Source of the DNA: Saccharum officinarum
Lineage: Eukaryota > Streptophyta > Magnoliopsida > Poales > Poaceae
Assembly: GCA_020631735.1 (NCBI GenBank)
Contig: CM036197.1
Span: forward strand, 47,973,880 to 48,037,879
Direction of reading: 5' to 3'
Length of the DNA stretch: 64,000 bases
Part shown: positions 1 through 11,040 of the stretch, piece after piece
Numbering within the stretch: the stretch's first letter is position 1
How the letters are laid out: the number at the start of each line of letters is the position of its first letter
Notes under the pieces: generated by a model
The model's input: the letters and a program-made list of their open reading frames with translations, nothing else
Database searches by the model: none
What the model was told of the DNA's origin: nothing
Made by a program: the position numbers and the translations under genes

Positions 1-566
1 CGCGTTGCTTGCTTCTTGCGTCCGCCTCGGCGTCGGCGGCTCGGCCCCGGTCGACGGCGCGCGGCGGCGGCAGATTTATATTTTTTGGCAACGCCGTGTT
101 GGGGGCGGATCATGCCCGTTTGGGGTTTCCACGACGGCAGGCGTCACGGTGCCGCAGCGGCGCACGTCTTGTACTTGGTAGAAAGGTACAGGAGTGCCCA
201 TACCGCTGCTTGTCACGTCTTCGTACTGTATGTTGCGGCCAATTTTTTCTATGCCTCCGCCGTTGAGCCGTGACAACTTGTTGTCAGCTTCAACCCATCA
301 ACGTCGCGCTCCAAATTAAAGCGTTTTTTTTTCTTATAACCCTAAAAAATATTTTTCCCTTTTGCTTTTTGTTTTTCTTCTTTTTATTAAACAGGGTTGC
401 TGTGGACTTGCATCCTGGCCGGAGTCCCGTCACTTGTCCTTTCTTTTCTCATCTTCTTTCTTTATTATTTTTCCTTCATATTATTTTTTTAGAACTTTTT
501 GTAACAACAAAACATTATGAGAAAAGCGTCTACCAAAATCAACAAGATGGACTTGACTCTCTATAC
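1..566. other. Intergenic, no gene recognised
   Basis: The first ~250 bases are GC-rich and then turn abruptly AT- and T-rich. Short overlapping frames exist in the GC-rich part, but none shows a known domain or runs beyond 110 codons. It could be the edge of a gene or element that begins to the left of the window. Confidence 0.5.
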
Positions 567-2150
567 GAGTCTGGGATAAACAAAATCTCATAGAGAAATA
601 AGTAAAACAGAATTTTGGACAAAAACTTTTATTTATTGTCAGTGGTGGATAATTCTTTACTAATGACATGGATAGGTAGTAGAGAAATATGGGTATGGGT
701 ATTTTTGTTTCAAAAAAATATATGTGTGTAATTAGGGGTTAACTTCTGAAGAATGGTTGTGGTGGTTAATTTATCGACGTGTAGAGGAAAAACCTTTAAT
801 TTATTTTCTCTAATTAACATGGAAACTTTCAAGCCTAAAAAAATAACATGGAGGCTTCTTGTGTGTTGGCCTAATATTAAGATAATAGACGCTTTGTATA
901 AAAGTTCAACGATAAAAACTATTTTAACAAGTTTTTTTGAAGGTGCTAGACAAAAAATGTATAGATTGAAAGTCTCCTGAATATGGTAAACAACAAGAAA
1001 CCTATGTGTACAAGTTGACCACAAAAGTTTACATATATTGAAGTTTCTCCAAAGAAGTTCTCCTAAATATCGTCTTCAAAACGTTATGCCGTCAAGTTTA
1101 TCAAAAAAATAGATACAAGTTTATAGCTTCCCAAAATACAAATTCATTGCATAAATGACTATTATAAAAAATTGGAAATTGTCAGTGCTGTCAAGAGTTG
1201 GTCATTATGTTCGTTCTTGGCACTATTTGTGTGGTCTAGCAAGGCCCACTCTGGCCACCACGTGTAGCTATCCCCTAAGCAGGGCAAAATTAATGGAAAA
1301 TCACAAAATGAGTGTAGCTAAATTGGTTAGATATATTTAACTAGTGCAGCTACTTGCTTAATCTCTTTATACAACTTATTACTTCAGTTCTTTAATATTT
1401 CAGAAGCAAATCAACAAGAATATGAGTCTGGGATAAATCAAATCTCATAGAGAAATAAGTGAAACGGTATTTTTGGATAAACTTTTATTTATTGTCAGGG
1501 TCGGATAATTCTTTAATAATGGCATGGATAGGTAGTAGAGGAATATGGGTATGAGTATTTTTGTTTCAAAAAATATATAAGTGTAATTTTGGGTTAAAGG
1601 TTGTATGGTGATTAATTTATCAACATGTAGAGGAAAACTTTTAATTTATTTTCTCTAATTAACATGGAAATTTGCAAGGCTAAAAAAGTAACATGGAGGC
1701 TTCTTGTGTGTTCGCCAAATATTAACATAATAGATGCTTTGTATAAAGTTAAATGATTTTTTTATAAAAACTTTTTTAACAATGTATTTTGAAGATGCTA
1801 GATAAAAAAAGAAATATGTATAAATTGAAAGTTTCTTGAATTTGGTAAACAACAAGAAACTTATGTGTACAAGTTGACCATAAAAGTTTACAAACATTTC
1901 AAGTTTCTCCAAAGAAGCTCCCCTAAATATTGTCTTCAAAACGTTAGGCCGACAAGTTTGTCGAAAAAGATAGATGTTTATAGCTTCTCAAAATACAAAG
2001 TCATTGCGTAAAAGAATATTTCAGAAAAATGGGAAGTGTCAGTGCTGTCAAGAGTTGGTCATTGTGTTCGTTATGGGCACACCGTCTAGCAAGGCCTTCT
2101 CTGGCAACCGTGTGTAGTTAGGGAGCAAAATCATAGGAAAGCCACTGGTA
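567..2150. repeat. Diverged tandem duplication, ~857-bp period
   Basis: Two collinear copies start with GAGTCTGGGATAAA at 567 and 1424 and run to about 1305 and 2150. Shared landmarks occur in the same order: the GGCATGGATAGGTAGTAGAG-like block, the CTTCTTGTGTGTT block, and GTCAGTGCTGTCAAGAGTTGG at about 1181 and 2038. The copies differ by many substitutions and small indels, so the duplication is old. No coding frame is conserved between them. The content is unidentified, probably non-coding or transposon-derived. Confidence 0.75.
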
Positions 2151-2206
2151 ACTTTGTAAATTTCAAAATGTTGTTGGTCTATCTATTCTCTTGAGAGTGT
2201 TCGCGA

Positions 2207-2356
2207 ATGCGAGCGTCTGATTTATAATAATGTGCATTGTAGTGCATAGGAGTGCTGGTGAGAGGGCTCGACAATGCGAGCGTCTGATTTATAATAATGT
2301 TCCATTGTACTCGTGGCGGGGGTAAATAGGAGTGCTGGTGAAGGAGGGCTCGACAC
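2207..2356. repeat. Short tandem direct repeat
   Basis: A 27-base block beginning ATGCGAGCGTCTGATTTATA occurs at 2207 and again at 2274 (67-bp period). It is followed in each copy by AGGAGTGCTGGTGA and GGGCTCGACA blocks (from about 2248 and 2328). Two partial copies of one unit; function unknown. Confidence 0.7.
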
Positions 2357-2948
2357 ATGGCTACTCGATCGTAACCCAACCAATACAAATGTACAATGGA
2401 CCATTTTACCACGCACTTTTTGTCTGGCAAGAAGTATGTGGCGAGCGGCAACAAAGGGTGTGTTTAGACTGTCCGCAATCATCGACCTCTATATTCATCC
2501 TCTATGTATCCTAGTTATCAAGATTCTCTCCTCTATACTCAATTCTTCCGCATCCATCCATCCTCTATATCATTCTCTATCCACTGTAGGGTCCACTTGT
2601 TACTTTATCTAAATATATCTATGTGACATCTTGTTTTGAAGTATTTATTGAAACGAATTTAATGGTGCAATCGAAATTTAATTTAGCCTTTTAGTTTGTT
2701 AGTTATAACAATTTTTTAGTTAGTTAAATCAGTGGGACCCACCTCTCCCATGTGCGGCAGTGGCTGCTGCGTTGCTGCGGCTGTTGCGTATGTGTTGCGT
2801 GTCCTTTAGCGTACATCCTGTATGTCGTCATATTTGGCGGATGGGCCATGCTTGCGGACAGATTTAACGTATCCGCTGCAGGGCTGCCGTCCGCTACCTG
2901 ATCCTGCATATCCTTTAGCGCATGCCGGTAGCGGACCCGGTGCGTATA
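2357..2948. other. Intergenic, no gene recognised
   Basis: Mixed sequence with CT-rich runs (CCTCTAT repeated around 2490-2580) and a GC-richer part at 2740-2945. No domain-bearing frame was seen. It may hold an unrecognised small transposon, but no termini could be confirmed. Confidence 0.4.
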
Positions 2949-3202
2949 GCCTTAGTTCACCAAATTTGGAGGGCTAAAATTCACTATAGTGACACTGTAG
3001 CATTTCGTTTGTATTTGGTAATAATTGTTCAATCGTTGACTAAGTAGGCTCAAAATGTTCGTCTCGTAAAGTATAACCAAACTGTGCAATTAGTTTTTGA
3101 TTTCATCTACATTTAGTACTCCATGCATGTATCGCAAGTTTGATGTAACGGGGAATCTTCTTTTTGTATAGTGCACTTTTTTTTGATGAACTAAACACAA
3201 CC
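2949..3202 (+). mobile_element. Tourist-like MITE, diverged copy
   Basis: Matches the core shared by the copies at 45098 and 49643: an ACTGTAGCA block, TTTGTATTTGGTAAT, GTGCAATTAGTTTTT, CATCTACATTTAGTACTCCATGCATG and GATGTAACGGGGAATCTT, with GAACTAAACA near the end. It is too diverged for a clear target duplication. One of at least eight copies or fragments of this family in the window. Confidence 0.75.
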
Positions 3203-4139
3203 AAAAGGGAACATGGGTATTCCAACCTGGAAGGTACGGTGGCCATGGATGCACATAGGTGGATCCCGGCTATTAGGGGAGATACAACTCCTCCTTTATT
3301 TGAGGGGAGATGGGAAAGATATTGGTGATCACCATAAAAAGGGATAGGAAAGGGGAGCTGTTTGAGCATAAATTTGGCTTATCTCCCCCAATATAATAGG
3401 TTTATGGGGATAGGAAATGAGAAAGGAGAGCGGTTAGAGATGCTCTAAGTACGTACTATATACTGTGAAAGGGGCAAGGGCATTAAGATTTGCAATGGAG
3501 ATATCTCTTTTCACAGATTGTCTCTAGGCCATGATCAACAAAAGAAAGGCGATGGGCACTGTTGCCCTGCCTTTTGGCCCCTACTGCCATTGCAGCCCAA
3601 CTTTCAAAATTGGATAGGAGATAATATATTCGTACCGAGAACAAATGTATAAACTCAGTTACTAGTATGGGATGAACAGCGTCAACACGCACGCCGGAGC
3701 CGTCCAGCTCCAACACAGGCTAGCAGCCAGACACGCTTCATCCTCGCGTGATCTGGGCTTGGTCATCGTGGACCCGAGGTGGAGGGAGGTGGGCCTCATA
3801 TATTGAGGAAGATTATTGGTGATCTGTTGGAGCATCTCTTACAATAGTCTGAAAAAAATAGTTTTGGTGATCACCAATATTATTCTACTAGGGATACAGT
3901 ATTGATGAGCTGTTGGAGATGCTCCACTCCTATCCTACTACTACAACACAGGATGTTGTTCTAGCCAATTGCCCCCTTCTGCTTCTAGACTAGTAGACTA
4001 GACTAGAGCCAATTGTTGGTCCAGCTTGCTTTGCCCATTGATGAATTAAACAACAGACTAATCACACCCCTTAGCTTAGAACGAAAGACAAAGCATCCTT
4101 AAATGTACTAACACTAGCACTAGGAGCAGTAGTAAGTAG
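3203..4139. other. Intergenic with small inverted-repeat element
   Basis: No gene seen. A ~97-bp foldback at 3829-3925 is bounded by GGAGCATCTC and its complement GAGATGCTCC, with GTGATCACCAATA in the middle. A related block (TATTGGTGATCACCAT) lies at about 3320, and a further AGAGATGCTCT end at about 3437. These look like decayed small DNA transposons. Confidence 0.45.
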
Positions 4140-4141
4140 TA

Positions 4142-4232
4142 CTCCCTCTGTCTCTAAATGTTTGTCTCTAGAAATCCGTGTTTCCCTCACATACACGCTT
4201 TCTAGACGACTTATAAAAAGGCACGGAGGGAG
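4142..4232. mobile_element. Stowaway-like MITE, 91 bp
   Basis: Starts CTCCCTCTGTCTC and ends CACGGAGGGAG, the typical terminal inverted repeats of grass Stowaway (Tc1/mariner) elements. It is flanked by TA on both sides (4140-4141 and 4233-4234), the expected 2-bp target duplication. Non-coding. Confidence 0.8.
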
Positions 4233-4234
4233 TA

Positions 4235-4854
4235 GGTGACCAGGAGCAGTAGTAGGTGCCGAAAGGAACTCATGTTAGACCGACAAAACCCTGTTACCGA
4301 AAGCCGAGACGGACTGTCTCGTCCAATGCAAGGCACATGCTGCAAATGGCAGGACGGACGGCTATAGGCTACTAGCATAGCTACTGCATGCCGGTCTGCA
4401 GCAGGTCAGGGCATGCACAACGTCCCTGCCCAATCGCGCGCGCCCGCGCATGTGCGTCGTCTCTCTCGTCGGCTCGTCGCCCATGACATGGCAGTCGGCA
4501 AACGGAAAGGGAAAGCCGGAAAGGCGAGGCGGCAGCGGCACGACCGCTCGGTTTGGTTCGTGCATGCAAACGCTGAGCGGGCTCCAGTGCCGCCTGGCTG
4601 ACCCGTCGGAAATTGTGCGGGACAGGGGACTACAGCGACGTCTCCGTGGCTCCAGCTAGCAACGAGGAGTTGGACACGGAGGAGGTCAAGCAGAAAAGGC
4701 AGAGGTGGCTTTAGGGTCACGAAGACACCTTGCTTCCTTGCCGCAGTTGGCTATGACTGTTCCCGTACTATTCCAACACGCATCGTCTAGATGCCGCACT
4801 TCCTTTCTCGGGCTTACGCCAAGGTGGATGACGAACCGACTAGCTAGCTCACAA
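4235..4854. other. Intergenic, no gene recognised
   Basis: Moderately GC-rich. Several overlapping frames of up to 104 codons on both strands show no domain or codon pattern that would support a gene. Confidence 0.5.
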
Positions 4855-5049
4855 GGCCGGTCTCAATAGAGTTTCATCAGAGTTTTATGGGCATTAATTA
4901 TGCTAATGTGGCACTATAGTATTTATGAAGAGAGATGATAAGAGTTTTATAAGAGCAGAGAGAGTTTCATGTGGATGAAACTCTTCTGCACTGTTTCTAA
5001 AATTTAGATGTGTTGAAACAGTGACCTGAAATCCCTATTGAGACTGGCC
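4855..5049. mobile_element. Small TIR element (GGCCRGTCTCAAT family)
   Basis: Begins GGCCGGTCTCAATAG and ends CTATTGAGACTGGCC, a 15-bp inverted repeat with one mismatch. The interior shares GAGTTTTATG/GAGTTTCAT and GTTTCATGTGGAT blocks with the copy at 57794-57991, where TTA is duplicated on both sides. That suggests a Tourist-like (PIF/Harbinger) MITE. Here the flanks (CAA and TTA) do not match, so the assignment rests on the other copy. Confidence 0.75.
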
Positions 5050-6564
5050 TTATGCATGCAAGCCGCGGCAGATATGGGTATCCGTTTAGGGTTTGGTTTG
5101 GCTAAATCCTGCACCTAGCTAGCCGCTTACTTTGACTGAGAGAGAGAGATGGCGTGGAGCTAGTTATCTGTGCCTGCCGCAGTGCTGTTACTGCACAAGT
5201 ATATCTGTCTTCCGGTAATGGCAAGTTTGGTTGGGTGGTTTATACCACGTCTAGATATCCCAGCAGCCAAATAAAAAGCTGGGTGTTTGTGTTTTCTGCG
5301 CCAGGGACGGCGACCGCGGATCCATGCGCTTTATTGCCGCCATGTCCGCGTCGGAAGTTCACTTCAATTCGGTTGTTTGTTTCCTTTCTCGATCGGGGCA
5401 GAATTGACGGGTCATATTCTTAGCTTCATTGATGGATTCTTGTTAGTAGCTAGAGCATCACTAGTAGCAAGAATCCAATCAATGAAGCAAGGCTGGTGAC
5501 GTGATGCGCCCGACGTGTGTAGCCGTGTAGGGACGGACGACACAGCAGAGCAGAGGTGCGCCTGCAGGTGCAGGAGCAACTTGAGTCACGGCTAGGCAGC
5601 TTAATTTTTTTTGCTCCATCTGATTGATATCTTCTGGTCTCAAATCGGGCGCTTTGTGCTGGTCCTATCATCAGGCGCCGACCGCCGAGAAAAGTTCTCG
5701 GGCACACGTAATAACCTACCGACGGCATAGCTTCAACATGCCATTAGTATATATCCTCTCCTAGTCTCCTGTATCTTTATTACTATTATTCTAGTAAAGC
5801 TAGAAGAGGGGATGCACCTGCACGCAACTAGGCGATCTTTTTTTTGTTTGTTTGTTTTTATCATATATAACGAGAAAGCAAGAATCCATCATCATTACAT
5901 ATATATAATATCTATATACTATTACGGGAAGAAGAAGGTAGTGAGGTCGTCAAGCAACGTGATGGTCCACTGATCGTTTTGGGCAAGTGGGGGGAATTGT
6001 TAAATCAATCCCAGGCAGCACAGTTTTCCGGGCCTCGTGGCCGCGTTCCTGCCCACAAAAGGAGCACATTCGAGTTCGACCACTCCATACGTTGCATGAA
6101 CAAAATACTATTATATCCTGCTCCACTGGAGTCCTCTGGAGTAGTGGTACGTAAGTACTACGTACGTCGGCAAGGCAGGTGTGCCAGCACTTGGAAGTTC
6201 CATGATGACAGACAGGCAGGCAGACGGAACAATGAAGCTGGCGAAAGAGGCGGGGCAGCAGCAGACACCAGACAGGCATCGATTATTGATAATGGTTTCC
6301 CGAGCTCAAGTGGCCTTCTACTTCTTTATGCTGCCTTTCCGAAGCAGGATGCATCCATCCATCGACGAGACAGAGGGTTTAGCAGACCACGTGGGTTTAG
6401 CAGACCACGTCTGTCTGAACCTTGAAACCAAAGCAGGTAGGCAATAGGCATAGGCAACGGCCCGATCAGTCAAGTCGCTTACACACGCCTTTTCGTATCT
6501 CTTACGTGAGGCAACGGCCCAGTCTATCTATGGCAATTGCTGCCCATGGGAGGAAGCTAAGATG
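5050..6564. other. Intergenic, no gene recognised
   Basis: No frame here shows a domain. Notable items are a near-perfect hairpin at 5423-5490 (listed separately), T- and TTTG-rich runs at about 5838-5860, and a duplicated GGGTTTAGCAGACCACGT block at about 6376 and 6393. Confidence 0.45.
5423..5490. repeat. Near-perfect hairpin, ~20-bp stem with extension
   Basis: The segment from 5423 (GCTTCATTGAT, GGATTCTTG) is the reverse complement of 5467-5487 (CAAGAATCC, ATCAATGAAGC) apart from one bulged base. Pairing continues imperfectly toward the apex (TTAGTAGCTAG with CTAGTAG). The loop is about 10-25 bases. The shape resembles a short foldback or miRNA precursor, but the stem matches no miRNA I recognise. 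Confidence 0.55.
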
Positions 6565-6578
6565 GTCAGCCCCTTGCT

Positions 6579-7234
6579 TTTTTTTTTTTTTTGACAACTA
6601 ACGATTCTATAATTAACATCAAGAAGCTATGAGCAACCTTACAGAGTTGCCTCTTGGAGAGTGCACTAGTCATGAGCTGCACTAAGGCAATTACATGTGA
6701 GATTTGGAGAAACATGTGAATCTGATTCTACTAGAGCTTGTCTAGCAAGAGCATCAGCTGTCTGATTTTGAGTTCTTTGAATCCTGCAAATTCTTATATT
6801 TCTGTGAACCGTGGAGTTGCTGAAGATCTGGGTGTAGTACTTGATTCTCCATTGTGGTGTATTGGACCCGTTCATTCAAGAAATGCTTTGGCTATCTGAT
6901 GGGAAATTGATCTGTTGAAGACCCAGCTTGTCAGTGATAAGCGCTGTCCGTGCCAGAGCAGCCGCCTCAGCCATAAGAACTGAAACAGCGGCGTTGAGAG
7001 TGGCCTTAATGTAGATTGTCTGCGCCGGTTGAAAAGTGTGTTAACTATGAACACTCCAAGCCCTGCATTTCTTTGGTTAGTAGAAAGGTTATCGGGGGGA
7101 AATTGAAGCATCTGAATAGCATCTGATTCCCTGCAGAGAGGTAGGATAGGTAACAAGATATGTGTCTTGCAAAGTTTGTGCAGCCTCACTCTGTAGAGCA
7201 GGTGAGGGCGTCCCTGCATTACAAGATGTATTAC
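6579..7234 (-). mobile_element. 5'-truncated L1-type LINE copy with 14-bp TSD
   Basis: A 656-bp insertion flanked by a perfect 14-bp duplication, GTCAGCCCCTTGCT, at 6565-6578 and 7235-7248. The left end on the plus strand is a run of T (6578-6592), which is an A-tail for an element on the minus strand. Inside, the minus strand encodes an RNase H-like domain as found at the 3' end of plant L1 LINEs. Target duplication, A-tail and 5' truncation together are the signature of target-primed reverse transcription. Confidence 0.85.
6620..7230 (-). pseudogene. RNase H-like (RVT_3) domain fragment of a LINE
   Basis: Minus-strand reading gives a typical plant RVT_3 C-terminal region: a segment ending KLGLQQINFPSDSQ-type residues around 6880-6930, then NGSNTPQWRIKYY and a block with RICRIQRTQNQTADALARQAL around 6700-6870, the conserved NxxADxLA motif of the family. 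The reading needs at least one frame change near 6870, so it is not translatable as one protein. It belongs to the truncated LINE copy that surrounds it. I infer no function for it here. Confidence 0.7.
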
Positions 7235-7248
7235 GTCAGCCCCTTGCT

Positions 7249-7777
7249 GGGTGACCATGCATACTGCAGCAGGCCAGGCCAGGGCAGGCCATGCTAACTG
7301 TAGCGACGAATCTGATTGGCTGTAGCAGCAGCTGATATATACTGGCTGCTGCTGCTGCTGCTACGTCGTCATTCTTAACACTCCCAACGGAGACAGCATG
7401 TATGCACAAATGGTCCCAGATCGGATGGACCGCCTAATCGCTCGCCGGTCAATTTATTAGGCGTAAATGCTTTCCTTATTCGGCAGTGGGCGCCCGGGCA
7501 TCTCATGGGGACCTCCTTTCGCCGGACACAAACGGCAAGGCGCCAAGGCAAGGCGTGACCACGAGAGGTTCTAGCTATCGCCCCAAGCAACCCGGTCTAA
7601 TCCAGACCTAACTTTGTACCGCTACAGTAATGGCGAAAGCATAATGACGATACACATATACCCACCGGTGGCCACCACCAAGTGTAGTAGTAGTAGTGTG
7701 TACGTACTACTACTGCTAGGCAAGAGAGCATGTGAAACAAAACTGGGAACCACCCTGCCAGTCCCAGGCAGGCAAGC
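7249..7777. other. Intergenic with (CTG)n microsatellite
   Basis: No gene recognised. A short GCTGCTG run lies at about 7343-7362, and (TAG)n/(TAC)n runs at about 7685-7715. Small frames on both strands lack any domain. Confidence 0.45.
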
Positions 7778-7995
7778 GGTTCATAAAAATTTTCAAGATT
7801 TTCCGTCACATCGAATGTTTAATACATGCATGGAGTATTAGATGTAGACGAAAAAAACTAAGTACACAGTTTGGTAGAAAACCACGAGACAAATCTTTCG
7901 AGCCTAATTAGTCCATGATTGAATACTAATTGACAAATACAAATGAAAGTGCTACAGTAACTAAAGCCAAAAAATTTCGCAAACTAAACACACCC
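7778..7995 (-). mobile_element. Tourist-like MITE, diverged copy
   Basis: Minus-orientation copy of the same family as 45098-45340: TTCCGTCACATCGAATGTTT, ATGCATGGAGTATTAGATGTAGA, ACTAAGTACACAGTTTGG, GAGCCTAATTAGTCCATGATTG, TGACAAATACAAATGAAAGTG and a terminal AAACTAAACA in the same order. The ends are eroded. Confidence 0.75.
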
Positions 7996-9105
7996 TAGGA
8001 GTAGTACCATCATGGATCACACTCCAAGAATAAAGAGAAAGAAACACTGGTACTAGTGCTCTATCATGGGCTGCTGCACAGGAGTACTCCTCCTAAATGG
8101 TTAACAGCTGTCTATTATTATCACTGAAATGAAACCGATTAAAGGTTCTGAAAACGCAATAAGATTGTACTGCAAGTAACAGTGGTTAGTTACTCTGGAT
8201 TTCGGGCAGTAGGATAGCATCTTTCCTATCAGACGAGGAGGTGGTTGGTTTGGACCTTGCAGACTTGAAAGACAGCAGCGCGACTGCAGCTTCCTCGTCA
8301 GGCTTGATGCTTGAGGCCAACAGCAGACAGGGGAGGGCAGAGGACACACGTACTACAGGTCATGGGGCGGCCTCTGCATCCACCGCTTTTCCCTCCTTTC
8401 CTTAATGAGCACAAAACAGGGTATTAATAGCCATGTGCCCAGCTTGATCACCGTTACTGCCACCAGACGCTAGTCGTATCGTAGCAAAAGGAAGTGGTCG
8501 GCCAGCCAGCACCAGCAGAAGCAAGCAACCGTTCTCGATTCAGGCTTTTCTGGCTTCAGAATGGGTGAAGCATAATTACATAGCATGCAGGGCAACTAGG
8601 CAAAGCCTTTCCTTCCCTTCCGGAGACGGTCAGACGGATCACTGGATGGATCAGGGAGGGACCAGATGGAGCGAGCCTCCAATCGAATCGACGCGCATGC
8701 ACCTGCACCTGCACCTGCACTTGGGTTGTGTTACCGCATGTGATATGCAACAGGGAGGCAGAAGTGCTTTGCCTTGTGCTCCTGCGACTGTGACAACAAA
8801 AGTCGGTTGCCACCCTGCAGCAAGCAGCCATGACACCATCGAAATTTGACCGGTAAAAAGGAGATGCCATTGTGGAGTCGACGAGAGTGATCACCAAGCC
8901 ATTCGGTGTTGCCGACCCCTACATCCTCTTCGCCGATCGTGTCAGGCCGTGCCAATGCAAGAGGACTCTCTGTCTGTACCACTTGGGCCATCCCATCATT
9001 ATTTAGCTTCCTTTTCCTCGTCCACTAGCTTTACCACTGGCCTGGCCAATCTCTCTGTGATCGTGAATGCAATGCTCGTCCAGTCCTTTATGGTTCCCGC
9101 CAACG
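7996..9105. other. Intergenic, no gene recognised
   Basis: Frames of 80-113 codons occur on both strands, but none shows a domain. A hexanucleotide run (CACCTG repeated about four times) lies at 8699-8722 and accounts for a Q/V- or H/L-repeat in the frames that cross it. Confidence 0.45.
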
Positions 9106-9113
9106 GTCCAACC

Positions 9114-9737
9114 CAGGGTTAAAAAAACCGCTCGGTAAACCGCGGTTTACCACGGTTACCGGCCTAACCGGGCCGGACCGGTTCCGGTCCGGTCCGGTTA
9201 GGTATTCCCCAAATTCAAATTTAAAATTTGAAAAAAAATGCTAAAAAAATTCCTAAAAATAGTTCATGATTTATAGAAGCCAATGATGTAAATTTTTTTC
9301 AAATTCGAGTTCGTTTAGTATTTATTTATACGTATAGAAGTTTGAAAAAAAAGAAAAAAAAATCCCGGTCCCGGCCCGTTAAGGCTCCCAAATTCAAATT
9401 TAAAATTTGAAAAAAACAAAAAATGCTGAAAAAAATTCTAAAAATAGTTCATGATTTACAGAAGCCAATGGTGTAAAATTTTTTCAAATTCGAGTTTGTT
9501 TAGTATTTATTTATACGTATAGAAGTTTGAAAAAAAAAGAAAAAAGAAAATTCCAAACTCAAACCGAGCGGTTACCGCTCCAAACCGCCCGGTAAACCGG
9601 TGACAAACCGAACCGAAGGCGCGTTTGAATTCAAATTCAAATTCGACCGGTTACCGACCGGTTACCGGTAAACCGGACCGATAAACCGGAACCGGAGGCC
9701 GGCGGTTTGGGGTGACCGGTCGGTAAAAAAAAACCTG
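9114..9737. mobile_element. Non-autonomous hAT element, 624 bp, 8-bp TSD
   Basis: Begins CAGGGTT and ends AACCTG (complement CAGGTT), the usual CAGGG-type hAT terminus. It is flanked by a perfect 8-bp duplication GTCCAACC at 9106-9113 and 9738-9745. Both subterminal regions are packed with variants of AAACCG, CGGTAAACCG and ACCGGT. The centre contains two copies of a ~179-bp unit, starting with AAATTCAAATTTAAAATTTG at 9211 and 9390. No transposase is encoded, so movement would need a trans-acting hAT transposase. Confidence 0.85.
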
Positions 9738-9745
9738 GTCCAACC

Positions 9746-11032
9746 ACAACCACCGAGCTCCGTGGATTGTGGATCCACGCAAGAGCCTTTGCCCTTGAAG
9801 GAATCACGCAAGGGCGGGCCTTTTTGGGGATCTCCCTCCCTGCGAGTCTGCGGTCGCCTGCCGTGGTTTCCTCCACATCGACAGGAGATTTGTCATCGGG
9901 GCACGTTCCCAGTCCGGCCCGGCGGCCCGCCTGCGGCAGCGGCATGCGCAAGGCGACAAGCGGACTGCGGCCGCCTGTGCGAGAAGAAAACAGAGCTTCA
10001 GGCCCTGCTGCATCATCATGTGCACATGATGCGCCGCAACCAGGACCATTAATTTATTTCAGCAGACACATGGAATCGATGCAGGATGAGGGCCTGCGCG
10101 CAGACTGAAGATAAGGCCAGGCCGCGGGGCATCTGGCGATCAGGGCAGACATGTGTTCTGAACGGTGTGGTGTTCAGAGTTCAGGCAACGGTGGAGGATT
10201 CACGTGCTCCCTCTGAACCCCTGCTTCACGGACCGAGGCAGGCTGATGATCCCGTGAGAGCAAGCGAGACATGCATGCAGCAGCTGAGGAACAGCGTCGT
10301 CGGTATGCGATCGCGTACATACCGCAGGGGGGCGGCAGAGACACAAGACGTACGGTTTGGCGTGTTCACTCGAACAGTCGGACTACGAGAGGGTGAGTAG
10401 GTGCGTACGTTGGCAGACAGCGCGGCATCCATATAACTCTCAGTACAGGTACAGCTCGGCGAGGTTTGTTTGCACTGTCGTGATGTCGTCTGTCGATATG
10501 TATGTAACCGCATGCAGACCTGTTGCACTGTTGACTGTCCCCTCTACTTTTGCTATACGTTGTACCAACGCATGGCGCATGCATATGCATGCATGCAGCG
10601 GGGACGACTCTTGTGGTAACGGTGGAGTACTGGAGTCGGTGGACCAGTCGACGTTAATGCTTTTATTTATATCGTTGCAATCTAGCGAAATCCATTGATG
10701 TGCGAGTAGTACGAGTTGTGGTAAAAAGGACTCGATCGAACTGCAGGTTTTTAGTACAGGTGTGTTCACTTCGTGAAAAGTATGAGTTAGTACCGTTATT
10801 TGGTCATGTAGGCTCAAAAGATTCGGACATTTACAGACAAACTATGCAATTAGAATGCATACGTCACAAGGCATATGGTTAACATACGTATGGGCATCTA
10901 GGCCGGCACGGCAGTGTAGTGCTAGCTAGTAGGAGTACTACCACTTGCTACTTGGCTTTGTTCCCCTGCCTACAATGCTGTCTGCTGGGAGCTCACACTC
11001 ACTGTTCAGTGTTCTCTTGCACCATACGTACT
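9746..11032. other. Intergenic, with a MITE scrap and RY-type motifs
   Basis: No domain-bearing frame was found. A cluster of GCATGC/CATGCATG motifs lies at 10573-10597. About 10793-10860 is a worn fragment of the Tourist-like family (TGGTCATGTAGGCTCAAAAGATTC, then CAAACTATGCAATTAG). The frames at 9762-10400 look like chance GC-rich frames. Confidence 0.4.
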
Positions 11033-11040
11033 GTATTGTG

